NCBI GenBank assembly: GCA_038501625.1
Contig: JAZAYU010000037.1
Coordinates: forward strand, 2,356,001-2,420,000
Direction of reading: 5' to 3'
DNA from: Corbicula japonica
Taxonomy: Eukaryota; Mollusca; Bivalvia; Venerida; Cyrenidae
Length of the DNA stretch: 64,000 nucleotides
A program made the position numbers and the translations under genes. A model generated the notes under the pieces. That model saw only the letters and a program-made list of their open reading frames with translations, was not told the origin of the DNA and ran no database searches. This document shows positions 12,216 to 24,500 of the stretch, piece after piece (position 1 is the first letter of the stretch; each line of letters starts with the position of its first letter).

Positions 12216-13397
12216 ACTTTGGTGCAGAAGCCTTGTCTGTATAGACACTGAAGGATGCCAACAACACTTTCCTTAATATAGATCTTAGAAAAAGGGTCGA
12301 AACTTCTTTTCAATTCATTTAATAACTCGTTTTTAATGTCATTAGCAATGGCGTAATATTACACAGCTCTACAAATATCGCCGTCTCCCGGGGGCACTGT
12401 CTCAAACAATGAGTGGCACTAGCTCTGCAAAATGTTCGTAACCAGATAATGATCAAGTTTAATTAAAACTCCACGAGCCGCTTTAGCAGAAAGTCCAGAG
12501 GAGTTTAGGCAGAGCAAATATTTAACTTGTTAAAAACTTGATAAAAGTTAATTCCTTACAAGTAGAAAAATTTTCATTCTTACAAGATACATCTTCACAA
12601 CGAGGCTGGTTAGCCCTGGTTGGTCATTTAATATGTTTCTTTTAAGATTTTGGTATGAGGTTAATTACTTCTCAGAATTGATATGATTACACCATTTATT
12701 CTGCACTTCATTTTATAAGTATGAATTCGATAAGTTACAGATCTTATTTTTCAAAACTCTTACCTTATTAAGTACTGAAAATTTAAGAGATTTTAACAAA
12801 ACTAGGTGTATTTATAAATATAACAAAATATCGTTAATGCATAAATTATAATTCCTTTTTTAGAAACATATAAATATATGGCATTTTGTCACTAATTTAT
12901 TCATTCTTTTTCATTCTGTATTTTTGCTACGTAGTTGTTTTGTTGTTGTTTCTCTGTTGTTTTGTTTGTACTTTCATTCCTGTCTTAGTATGTGTGCTTT
13001 TATATTTGTTTCTATTGTTTTTATCATTCAACATATTTAAATCCTGTAAATAGAAGGTAAAGCTTCATTTAAGAAGTATCGAAATGAAATAAAACAACCA
13101 ACCTTATGTATTCCATTCCATGTTTGTTTCAAATTTAACTACTAATGATGTTAATATATTTCCAGCTGTATTGTTAAATGTTTCTTTCGCAAGAATCATA
13201 TCTCATTTCAAAATTAATGAACAAAACATTGTTTTGCTTAGTCTGTCATACAGTTTTATTCGTCAATAGTATCACTTAGTGTCAATTTATTGGCGAGAAG
13301 CGTTCGGAATCGGTTGCTTGGTAACGTTTAGACAACGCGAAAGGGAAGTCCACATATATCGATATTAAACCGTTAATGGAACAATTTGCTTACGTTA
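12216..13397. other. AT-rich intergenic DNA
   Basis: No gene or clear repeat seen, apart from T-rich text near 12.9-13.0 kb (TTGTTGTTTCTCTGTTG). Confidence 0.4.
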
Positions 13398-13432
13398 TTA
13401 AAGGGGGTGGGGGTGGGGGGGGGGGGGGGCGA
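13398..13432 (+). repeat. G-run tract
   Basis: GGGGGTGGGGGTGGGG followed by a run of about 16 G and C. A G-quadruplex-capable simple repeat in otherwise AT-rich DNA. Confidence 0.9.
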
Positions 13433-13569
13433 GACATAAAGAAATTTATAAGCTCATCCGATAAGTCAAGTTCTCTGACTCTTAAAACATGTCGCATTAA
13501 CTCATTTGACTAAAGTCGAATTAGAAACAGGCAGGTCAATGAACTGTTTGCTGTTGATATATCAAGAAC

Positions 13570-13655
13570 CTGTGCAGTCGCCTTTTCAGCCAATTTGACC
13601 CTTGAGATTTGAGACTGGTTTCCATTCTCCGTTTTATAACCTTAGGGCCTGTATT
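13570..13655. mobile_element. Half copy of fold-back MITE family A
   Basis: TTCAGCCAATTTGACCCTTG, GAGATTTGAGACTGGTTTCC and TTTTATAACCTTAGGGCC are family A text; only one arm is present. The only family A copy outside the citron introns. Confidence 0.65.
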
Positions 13656-14317
13656 TCCCACAGTGCCATATAATATAATTCTGTGCAAGTATTTTACAGT
13701 TCCGGAACCAAGGACTAATAACATTCGGAGCTTTGTTGCTGTTCTTATTGTTGTTGTTGAATGGCATCTTGTAGGATGCTAAGAAAAACATTAAAATAAC
13801 GAAACAAAAAACTACAACAAAATTTGGCCCGAAAATAGTTGTAACTTTATTTCTGAAAACTAACAAAAACGGCAACAACCAACAAATCCACACCCTCGCA
13901 TGTGTTACTTAGATGCTCTACTGCAGCGCTATAAGTGACAGCGTGACTTAAATGGCGTACGTTTTCCTATTCGATATATTTCTTTAAGAAGAATTGTTAG
14001 GGAACTTTTCTTGCTTTTCCATTAGTGTCCTGTCATTTTGTCACCCGGCGTTCTTATCACTTATTTTTCCACGCTAAGAAGTCCTTTTGTTATTTTTCCT
14101 GTGCTGTTTTCTTCTGGCATCCAGGAGTTGGTTCACATCAGGAATTGTGTCGTATTTTCTTCTTCCGGTTGGCATGCAAAAATCAAATTAAAGACACTTA
14201 ATATTTATTTTTTTTTAAGATTTAACAACTAATACTTTTGATAAAGCAATATTACTGGTATAATTCTAGCCGATTTTCGTTGATTTGTTCGGTATTCCGT
14301 TTGGGACATCGAGCACC

Positions 14318-14446
14318 GTGTACGAGAGGCGAAGACGCGAAAGTACGAAAGCGAAGGGACGACGGTGAAGAAGTTGAGGCACAGAGACGAAAGAGCGACT
14401 TCGTCTTCACCCTTCGCTTCGTACTATTGTGTCTTCGCCTTTCCTG
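14318..14446. repeat. Fold-back repeat rich in CGAAG/CTTCG
   Basis: GGCGAAGACGCGAAAGTACG on the left is mirrored by CTTCGTACTATTGTGTCTTCG on the right with a purine-rich middle (GGTGAAGAAG vs CTTCACC), giving a long imperfect hairpin of about 125 bp. Confidence 0.65.
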
Positions 14447-14549
14447 TTGGTGACTATGAGATTATTAAATATATGCCATGCTGGTTACTGTCCCTGCTGT
14501 TTGCTGATTTCATATGAACACAACACTGTGAAAAATTATGGGAAGCGGT

Positions 14550-15395
14550 TTGCACAATTAATCCGATATCCATGGTTATCGACCAATAACATTAGGTATT
14601 GGCCCGATAAACATAGTAATTTACGATAACTAGGGTTACCGCCAAGTATCTTTAGTAATTGGTGAAAATCCTAGATATTGGCCGAAAACCATTGCATTTG
14701 TCGTTATCTATAGTTATTGGATCGAGAACAAAGTATATCGCCGAAAACTGTAGTTACCGACCAAACGCCATGGTTATCGGCGTAAACCGTGCTTACTGGG
14801 CAATATCTAGGGTTTTCACCAATAACTATGGTTATCGGAATGTTGTGCAATAGATATGGCAATAGATATGATCAATGTCGAGGGTTATAAGCCGAGAATT
14901 AGGATTTTCACCAATAAATATAATTGTTACTGGCTAGTAACCCTAGTTATCGTCAATAACTGGTCTTCGGACCGATATCCATAGTTATTGGTCGATCACT
15001 ATAGATATTGGATTAATTGTGCCAAACAGATACTATAACAAGACAATATCTAGGATATTGACCAAAATCTAGAGTTTATTGCCAATTGCACAATAATTTC
15101 AATAACCATAGTTATTGGTGAAAACCCTAGATATCGCCCGGTAACCACGGTTAACGCAGTTTCGGTCGGTAACTATACTTTTCGACGATATCCATATTTA
15201 TTGGTTCGATAACCATAGTTATTGTCAATAACTATGGTAAGCGCCCAATATATAGGGTTTACACCACTAACTGGATATTGGGCGGTAACCCTAGTTATTG
15301 ACAATAACTATGGTTATCGGACCGATATCTGTAGTTATTGGTCGATAACCATAGATATTGATTCAATGGGGGCCTACCGATATACTGAGTTACCC
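14550..15395. repeat. Inverted satellite of ATAACTATGGTTATCGG-type units
   Basis: About 850 bp packed with variants of CCATAGTTATTGG, its complement CCAATAACTATGG, and TATCTAGGGTTTTCACC, spaced 15-40 bp apart in both orientations. No regular period, highly self-complementary. Short plus-strand reading frames here (for example at 14659) are repeat-driven. Confidence 0.75.
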
Positions 15396-15429
15396 CCCAT
15401 TGAGAGTTGTTTCCCTTGCTGATTGGGTA

Positions 15430-16900
15430 GTTCCGGTTTAAAAGCGGTAATAAAGCGTAGCGTTAAAAGTGTAAATAAAAAGTCTCAAAGTGCTTTTGAA
15501 GTTAAAAATGCATTGTCGAATTAACAAAAAATGTGGAACAGACATATAAGGAATATCATTCATCTTTGTAAATTGATTTTTAGTTAATAACTTAATGCAA
15601 CTTTACCTATTTACGTAACTTCACGTACCGTTTATGAAAATTTGTTTTGACTGGCATGGAAATTATAGCTTTTAAAAACTTTCACTTAAGTATTTAGCCA
15701 AGCACTGTTAAGTCATCCAAACAATGCTTATTAAGAAAAGAGCCTGGTGTTTTATGGCCTTGTTACGTAATCGGATCAGCAAGACTGGGTTTTACCAGCT
15801 GGAGGTGTGATAAAGGCCTTTTGAAGTTCATTTGTACATTTGTAAGAGGTTGCTTGTGAAGGGTAAAAATGTTGTTTTAGGAAACTGACTAGAGATTAAA
15901 TATTCTAATTAATTGTCACAATAATGTTTGAGACCGAGACACTGATTATTCGATATTGGCAACTTAACGCGCCCCGAACTGAATTAAATAAAACTCGGGG
16001 AAGTTTTACCCACCCAAGCATATATTTATTTAAATAAAATTGATTGTAAAACTAAATGACCTAAAAATTTTAAGAAGTAAGGAGAAAAACGTGAAAACAT
16101 TATTAAACAATGTTTAAATATGTTCTTAATTGTATAAGAATAAGAAAGAACTTTTTGGAGAAAAAAAGAGCAGTATATTGAAAAATACGTCAATACTAAC
16201 ATGGCACAAATCCATTAACCAAATCGTGTGCATTCAATTTGTTGGATAAGGTTCAGTTATTTACAATAGCTATTTAATTTCTGGCAAAAAATGTTGCATC
16301 GGCACTGGATTACTATAACCCAGACCGGCATGAAAGAACACTTATAAAAGTGAACAGGCGTTTCATTGGCAGATGTCAAATTTTTTTTATATCATGTGTT
16401 ATAAATTTTACTACATTTTTTAAAGGTTTTCTAATTTTTCTTTTCCCCAAATCTGCCATTTTTAAGCATAAGAAATGTGTTTTTTTTACTCTTTATTAGT
16501 TACTGAAGGGATTCGAACACAACGATGTTTAACACAAACATCTCCGACGTATTAAAATGGTTAGAAGAGAAAATTTAAATATTATGCGCTGCACTATAAA
16601 AACATCTTTTTTCCATTCAATGATAATATTCAAACGGTTTTATGCATTATGCTGATCTCTAACCAACCTGACCCGTATTTGAAAGGACCACGGATGCAGG
16701 TCAGTTTTAATTGTCAATCTCAGACCGGAACTACCCAGTGACAGGTGCGCGTTACAAAGGGAAGTAAATTAAGACAGAATATTGAGATAACTCTGTATAT
16801 CGGTAGGACCCCATTGTGCAAACCGCTTGCCATAAAGAATGTTCGCCTAGCTAAGAAACCTTTTAGTTTCCTTACAGTGAGTAAAGAACCTTACAGACGA
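15430..16900. other. AT-rich intergenic DNA
   Basis: No gene, RNA or repeat recognised. Confidence 0.4.
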
Positions 16901-16914
16901 GTAAGAACCCATTG

Positions 16915-17085
16915 CTAACTGTCTGATGAGCTAACAACTGTCTGATGAGCTAACAACTGTCTGATGAGCTAACAACTGTCTGATGAGCTAACAACTGTCT
17001 GATGAGCTAACAACTGTCTGATGAGCTAACACAGGGAAGGTTGAACCCATTGCTAACTGTCTGATGAGCTAACACAGGGAAGGTT
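16915..17085. repeat. 19-bp tandem repeat (AACTGTCTGATGAGCTAAC)
   Basis: Six contiguous near-identical 19-bp copies and a seventh after a spacer; the seventh and the spacer repeat the longer flanking text (GAACCCATTGCT.. and CTAACACAGGGAAGGTT), so a small duplication is nested in a larger one. Confidence 0.9.
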
Positions 17086-17089
17086 CGCT

Positions 17090-18479
17090 AATCGCAACTA
17101 GATGACAACATGTTATGCGTGCAGACCATTACTCATTCCGCCTGTGCTCAACACGCAACGTTAAAATTTATCTTTATCGGTTGAAAGTGTTTTAATGTCT
17201 AAATGTTTATGTTGTGCTTACGAATAAAACATTTCACACACGCAATTTACAGCAAACGCAAATGACTGAGAATATTGTTCTCCAGCGCGAGGAAGCCTTT
17301 TATTATACTTTATTTCATGGTTGTACTTTACAACAAAGTTAATTATAGAATTGTAAACAATATCCAAAGTTTCAGTTTTCGTTCAATACTTCTAAATGAA
17401 GATTTTGTCCGTAAAAATAACTCCATAAATTAGTACAGGTACTGTCGATGACTTAATACAAAATTGTACAAGAAGGCGGTGATAGGGACATCGCTCCAAA
17501 TCAGCAAGGCGGGTTCTGTTTTAAAAATTTACTTGATTTATATTTGAATTTCTATTATATTTTAAATCAATTTGAAGGCTTGGCAATATTAACTATCTGA
17601 GATCTGTGAAACATGTTAAGTAATTCGTTCACATTTTGTTCTAATAATCTAATTGTTGCTTATTATAAACTATATTCAATAACGAAATTTTCCCGTGTTA
17701 ATATATTTATGTTAAACAGAGAATGACTTGCTTATCCGATTACCGAAAAATTGTATGTCAGTCACCGCCGGTTCACATAACCGGTCACGCAGTATCCGAA
17801 GCCTATGTGCCCAAAGCAGCAGATGACTGTCATAAAACTCAGTATCTCATTTATGTCGATAAATTAAAATGAATCGTCATCATATCATGCTGCCGTAACT
17901 TTATATCTTTCGAGAGATCAGATTTTCCTTCCTTATGAACTAATTTTGATTTGTCATCTTCCTAGTATATATATCATACATGACTTGTGATTATCGCATG
18001 TTCCTAGGCATTAGCAGGAAGCACAGTTGTTGTCTATGATGTAGCATTAATTAATAGAAACGTTTTTATATTGCGCCAGCCTTCGGACAGAAAAGGTTTC
18101 TGAAGTATCATTAAACGATTAGCATAGTGAAGTAATGTCAGTGACGTGCGCAAGATTGCCTTAACCCCTTATTTTCTTGGGCTCGCCATTTTTTCTAATC
18201 CGAGCCATAGAGGCAGTTGGTAGAAAATTATGGAGCGACTAGCGGCCGGATGTGCAGGCTGACTTGGGTCATATGACAGCCTGTGCGCGGAGATTACATG
18301 GTGAATATCGCACTCATGTGGGAAACAGGCAAAGAAAAGTAATTAATAAATCAATAAAATTCCATTTCACTTTGTTTAGTTTTCTACATTAATAAATGAA
18401 CAATTTTTCTCCATTTGAAATGATTAAATTCAGTTTTGTTTGTTGTATAAGTGGAAATAAAGCTTTAATAATGAGAAAC
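17090..18479. other. AT-rich intergenic DNA
   Basis: No gene or clear repeat seen. Confidence 0.4.
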
Positions 18480-18689
18480 TCAGCAGAAACAAAGCTATAA
18501 ATCAAGAATCAACTCTTTAATCAAATACAGTCACTGTACAAATATTACTTGCAGTTGTCAATTATTATCAAATTTTCTAGAAAGGTACTAATTTTGGAAT
18601 TGTGTTCGAACTAAATTGCAACTGGTATCGCATTTATACAATCTGAAAAGGGCCAAGACTGAAAGCTATAGCCTAGAAAAAATTCTTCA

Positions 18690-19255
18690 GTTTTTGCTAT
18701 GTTCTGGTTAGGATCAACACTGAATGCTACAATATTATTTAAGTCTACACTGTTTGCTTCAATCGGATCAAGTTCCACACTGCTAGCTACAATTTGATAA
18801 AGTTCCACTCTGCTAGCTTCAATCTAATTAAGGTCCACACTGCTTGCTACACCCTGATTAAGGTCCACACTGCTAGCTACACCCTGATTAAGTTCCACAC
18901 AGCTAGCTACAATCTGTTAAAGGTCCACACTGCTAGCTACACTGATTAAGGTCTACACTGCTAGCTACAATCTGATTAAGGTCCACACTGCTAGCTACAA
19001 TCTGATAAAGGTCCACACTGCTAGCTACAATCTGATTAAGGTCAACACTGCTAGCTACAATCTGATTAAGGTCCACACTGCTTGCTTCTATCTGATTAAG
19101 GTCCACACTGCTTGCTACAATCTGATTAAGGTCCACACTGCTTGCTTCAATCGGATTAAGGTCCACACTGCTTGCTTCTATCTGATTAAGGTCCACACTG
19201 CTTGCTTCTATCTGATTAAGGTCCACACTGCTTGCTTCCATCTGACAAAGTACAT
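18690..19255 (-). repeat. 30-bp minisatellite, open in frame (LNQIEASSVD decapeptide)
   Basis: About 18 copies of a 30-bp unit (CTGATTAAGGTCCACACTGC + TTGCTTCAAT-type on plus). Because the unit is a multiple of three, the minus strand stays open for 129 codons (18933-19322), reading LNQIEASSVD/LNQIVASSVD again and again; small indels near 18940 break the frame, and a second piece reads on at 18611-18808. It lies 2 kb beyond the citron stop codon. No protein family recognised. Confidence 0.85.
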
Positions 19256-19727
19256 CAAGGGTTATATATAGCTGGACAATAGTATCCAGCAATCTTGATT
19301 TTTTCTTATTCCATGTTTGCATATAATTGTTTTTTAGGTTTGTTATTTGAATTCGTTTTAAGACAACAACAGGTTAAGTTGTAAAGGAAAATAAAGGCAC
19401 AACAACAAAGAAACTTTGGTTTTACATTTTATACAAGAAGTTACATCTTCTATTCAGAGACACTCACGAAAACTTCGTCCGAAATCAAAGTTGGTTATAC
19501 ATCTGGGGAGCATTATTTGCAATATTTGGTCACTTTGAAATACCTAACATCAAAAGTTCATGACTAAAATTCTGGTAAATGCTGAACACTTCCTATAGTA
19601 AAATGATCATGAAACATTACAATAAAAATTAACACAGCTTAAACTCAATCATCTGGTATCACCAACACTGGATAGTCCCCTACAAAATTAAGATAGGAAT
19701 TTGTTAAACACTCTTCTAAAATTTAAT

Positions 19728-19972
19728 GTATCACTATCCCTTTCCTCCATATATGCGCATTTTTACGTATGTGCAACCAGTGTAGATCCAGATCAGCCAG
19801 CACATCCATACTGTCTGATCAGGATCTGCACCAGTCGCATTTTGGTCAGAAATAACCTAATGAATAAAAAAGCAAACAGTTTAGATCCTGATCAGACGAC
19901 ATGGATGTGCCGGCTGATCTGGATCTAAACTGTTCACCCATGCAATAAAGGTGTGTCTATGGAGGAAAGGGT
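19728..19972. mobile_element. Fold-back MITE family B
   Basis: TATCCCTTTCCTCCATATAT at one end, GTCTATGGAGGAAAGGGTTA at the other; centre with GATCAGGATCTGCACC, TAGATCCTGATCAGAC and GATCTGGATCTAAACTG. Confidence 0.85.
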
Positions 19973-20319
19973 TAAACAATACGTTTGGCAAGTCACATGA
20001 AAGTTTAATTATAAGCTGGTTGTCACTGGGAGTTTTGTCACAAACATTAGTTTGTTGTCGAAACAAATTTAGCAACCATGAAAACTCTGCTTGTTTTTTT
20101 TATATAATTTAATGAGATTAAGAATAATTATTTTACAAGGCATCAACCTAAATCCTACTTATTTTCACATTTTAGAAACCCAAGCTAGATATCTTTCAGA
20201 ATTATGACATGAAAACTAAATCAAAGCAAATGAATTTTTAAATTCTCACCCAGATTTCTGAACGTGGGTTGGACACTGGAATATAGCAACTGATTATTCC
20301 TGACTTTGGAAAATATAAA

Positions 20320-20610
20320 AAAGTAGTTGTTAGCACTGTTCCTGCTTCTTTGGTAGCTATATCCTGTTTCAGTCATATACAGTGACAGAATTGTTACAAT
20401 ACAATACATTAACCGTTTCCTGCTCACTTGGTAGCTATATCCAGTTTCAGTCATACACAGGGACAGAAATTATGTTACATTAACCGTTTCCTGCTCACTT
20501 GGTAGCTATATCCAGTGTCAGTCATACACAGGGACAGAAATCATGTTACAGTACTATACAAGACAACTGTTACTGCTTCCTTGATACAAAGTGACAGACA
20601 TCATGTTGCA
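20320..20610. repeat. Tandem repeat of about 75 bp
   Basis: Three to four copies of a unit with CTGCTCACTTGGTAGCTATA, CAGTTTCAGTCATACACAGG and GACAGAAATCATGTTAC. No coding role visible. Confidence 0.75.
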
Positions 20611-21374
20611 ATTAAAAAACAAGACATTAACAGTCCTTGTTTTCTCAGTTCTTGTTACAATAGAAGACATATAAAAGCTGGTCATATAAATAATGTTGGT
20701 TATGATACATGTATTGAGCACAACAGGAAGCAGACACTGTAAGGACATGAAACACACTACATTTACAATAAAAAGCACTTGGCGCCGTGTTGACCTGTTG
20801 TACAGTTGTAAACAGCAACACCAACACATCTTGCTATAGTCCATAAGCTCACAAAATATGAACATGCATTTCCAGTTTCAATATTGGGGCTTCAATATTG
20901 TACCTTATAAAAAGTCGTGCACTGAATACCTGAAATGTTTTAAAGGTAAGCTTAAGAAAATATAAAAAGCAGTCTGAAAAATCTCAGTGGTTCATTGTAG
21001 ACGAGTTGCAAGAATGTAAAACTGTTACATCATTATCCAGAATGGCACAAATAAGTACACAATAGTGTAGCTAGCTGTCAGCTGAGCAACCTCTGGTGAA
21101 CTCAAGGCAATATAAACCTCTTCAAGGAATACCAGCCAACTGTAGGCATATCAAAGTGAAATGCAGGCACACCTTAGCCAACTCAAGGCATGTCTGAGCC
21201 AACTGTAAGCATACCAAAGTGGAATCTTGGCACACCATGGCCAGTTTAAGGCACTCTTCTAAATGAATAAATGATATGTAGAGTTTTTAAAGCCTTGAAT
21301 CAGCACTAGAGAGCAGTGTACATAAATCAGGGGTCTAGTAATAGAGTCTGATTAGTCCTGGTTTATGCTTGAGC

Positions 21375-21570
21375 TTATACTTCTGTTTGTGTGCTGCCGC
21401 AGCTTGACATGGTGGATGTGGATGTGACGCTACTGTTGCTGTCTAAAGAGGTCAGTGAGAGACGACGTTTCATGTGCGGAGATTTGTACTTGGCTGAGGA
21501 GTAAGTACTGGCTTTGGAAGGACTGGAGGTGTTCTTCTGACCGGCTGGTTTACGTTTGCTGGACCTGATG
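21375..21570 (-). CDS. CIT: citron terminal exon 34, Ser-rich tail with PDZ-ligand end
   Basis: The exon encodes a basic Ser/Thr-rich tail: IRSSKRKPAGQKNTS, then HMKRRLSLTSLDSNSS, and ends SSCGSTQTEV followed by TAA at 21375-21377. KRRLSL is a basophilic phosphosite type. TEV at the very end fits a class I PDZ ligand (S/T-x-V), as the QSSV end of vertebrate citron does. Confidence 0.9.
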
Positions 21571-24500
21571 CTGAAATTACAGAAAGCACCACATAAAGCA
21601 GGTTTATTACACTATAGCATTAAAGTAGCATGTTCTTACATCATAAATGTATGCATACCCTATTTATTGCAGTCTATTAATATTTGTCAACAAATATTTT
21701 ATTTAATTTAATATGATTAGGTATTCTTGTACAATTTCCCCCTTTTCTACATCATTTTCCATTTTTAACTTGTTTGTTTGTTAAACCATGTCATGTGTGA
21801 TATTTTATAACTTAATGTTCTGTTCTGTACAGAAATGATCAAATCCACAGCATGACAGATTATTGTTACAGCAAGTGTATACAGGATATTTGTTTTCACC
21901 AGTGTTAAATAGAAATGTATTTCACTTTAACAGCAATTTTTTTATGTCTAGCATAGCCGTAAGAGAAAAAGACATAGTTCACATGTGAAATATATTTCCA
22001 TGTTTCACTGGTAAAAATGAAATTTCTGCTTTCTTTAAGCTTTTAATTCATAATCAGACGGGATTTGACGGTGAACAGTTAGATTCAGATCAGCTAGCTG
22101 GCACAACTGTGCCTTTATATTAGGATCTACACCATTTATTATTGAATTCATTATAGAGATATAAACTTGTATCAGCAATGTATTTACCCCTGAATGTTTT
22201 CTTTCCCAACAGCTTCTATGAAATGTCCGTCTTTGCCTTTCAAAGTGAGAAGGTCTGTGTTCATACCACTGCTGGCAGCAACAAACACAGATCCGGGCTC
22301 CAGGGCTGCACCCAGGTACCGTGGACATGTCAGATCAACGGATGTCTGCTTACCCCTGGAATACAAACAATGCTGTAGTAAACACTACTACATAACAGTC
22401 ACAGTTTTTTAATGGAAATAATGCTTTAACAACATGTAATAACTTTACAAAATATTTGTCTTAAGCCCCGTAAATTTTTTTTCAATGTTATCTTAACTGT
22501 TAAGGAATCTTGAATATCCGAATAAATTCTCATAAATAAAACAACCTCTGATCCTCATTGTTTAAGAATCATTTTTGGAAATATTTTACAGACAATCCAG
22601 TGGTGATTTAGTTTTTTAGCTTATAAAATGGGAAAATGGCACTCTAACCGTACCATGAACATCACTGACATTTAGACTATTTTGGCATCATATCACCAGA
22701 AGACAATACAGATACATTGTGAATAATGTAAACAGAAGAAACCTCAGTGCTATACCTGATTTCCTCCTTGCTGGCTGGCACAGTAATGGCCTGGATACTG
22801 TGGAAGTACGTTACATACAGGAATGGCTCTCGATATGCTGAAAATTGTACAAAGTTAATGTTAATTGCTTTAAGGTGCTTTTATGGCAGTTATCACGGCA
22901 CTGTCATTGATAAAAAAGAAAATTCTCTCAAACAGCAAAATGCTGTTCAATTAAACTGCAAAAATCAATGTTATTAATGTATGTTTATTTTACATGTGCT
23001 TAGAAATGTTATAACAGTAAACAAAAACTATTCAGACCTAAAAAATCCCTAAAGTTCTGTTTGCAATATACCCCAAAAAGCATCATAAATGCCGTCATGA
23101 GTAATGTGCTACTGACAACAATATCTAAGGTCCTTTAGTCTTACAAATGTAAACAATGTGAGATATTGTAAAGTGTGATTGACCTTCAATTTCCTGGACA
23201 GGAAAATGGATGACAAAAAAAATTAATAAAAATGTTGATTTCACTCTCACTGCGTGGACAGTAATATGCATTTCCATTCCTGCCCATAAACTGGTTCGAT
23301 CAAACCATATCTGCAATATTTTCATATTTATCGTGTTCAGTGGCTTTCAATTTTCCCTTTTTATTAGTTTCATAATTGAAAGTTCTTTTCAAGGACCTTA
23401 GATATTGTTGTCAGTATCATTTAACTCGTAAGGGCATTTGAATTGGTGTTTTGTGTTGCTTGGTTTCTGTGATTTATTGCAATTTAATTTTAGGGATGTT
23501 TTAGGTCTATTTTTCTTCACTGTTCTAACTTTTCTTAATGCATGTAAAATAAACAGACACTTATACTATTGATTTGTGCAAAGTTTGATGGAACTGCTTT
23601 GAGCTGTTTGAGATTTTTTGATTTTTTTTTCATTTATGACATAGAAATGATGAAAGGAGCAATGCCTTAATGGTCTAAAATTATTTAAGCCTTGTTGTAA
23701 ACAAGAAGCTGTGTTCGGAAAACACATATGCCCCCGGTAGCGAAGTTTGTAACGATACAAATTTTAAATGATAGCACAGTGTTAAAACTGCAACTAAAAT
23801 CACAATTTAGTTCTAAATAATGAAAATAACCGTCTGGTGCCAGAACCTGTACATGAAAAGAATTTATCATAACAAGAGCCAGTCGGAAACGACTGCATGC
23901 TCGACTATTTGAAGTCAGACATATTTAAGCACATTTAAAACTGGGCTTCATTTAAACTGGGGAGTGATTCAGGAGTTTATGACACCCAACATACATACAT
24001 GAACAAAAGTTTCTTAATCCAAGTTAGGAAATCAATAAATTACAGTTACTTTATTATTGTAGTTTTTTTTAGAGGGTTTACACAACCCAGTCCATACACC
24101 CCTGATCCCACACCCATCAACCCACTATCCCTGCCCACCTATAGTGATGTGGTGAGGTGTGGTGTAGTATAGTAAGGTATGGTATGCTGGTTGCTGTTGT
24201 TGGTGGTGTGGGTGTTGTTGCTGTTGTTGGTATTGTTGTTGGTGTTGGTAATGTTGGTGTTGTTGTTGGTGTAGTTGTCAGTGTTGTTGTTGGTGTTGTC
24301 AGTTGTTGGTGTTGTTGATGCTATTGTTGTTGGTTGTTGGTGTTGTTGATGCTATTCTTGTTGGTGGTGGTGGTGTTGTTGGTGGTGTTGTTGATGCTAT
24401 TCTTGTTGGTGGTGGTGGTGTTGTTGGTGGTGTTGTTGACGGTGTTCTTGGTGGTGTTGTTGACGGAGTTGTTGGTGGTGTTGTTGACGGTGTTGTTGGT

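Larger units (their letters stand above)
18480..21374 (-). other. 3' flank / probable 3'UTR of citron gene
   Basis: Follows the citron stop codon. No further exon seen. It holds a MITE, a roughly 75-bp tandem repeat, a degenerate 'GCCAACT' repeat near 21.1 kb and a 30-bp minisatellite. I could not fix a polyadenylation site, so how much is transcribed is unknown. Confidence 0.4.
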
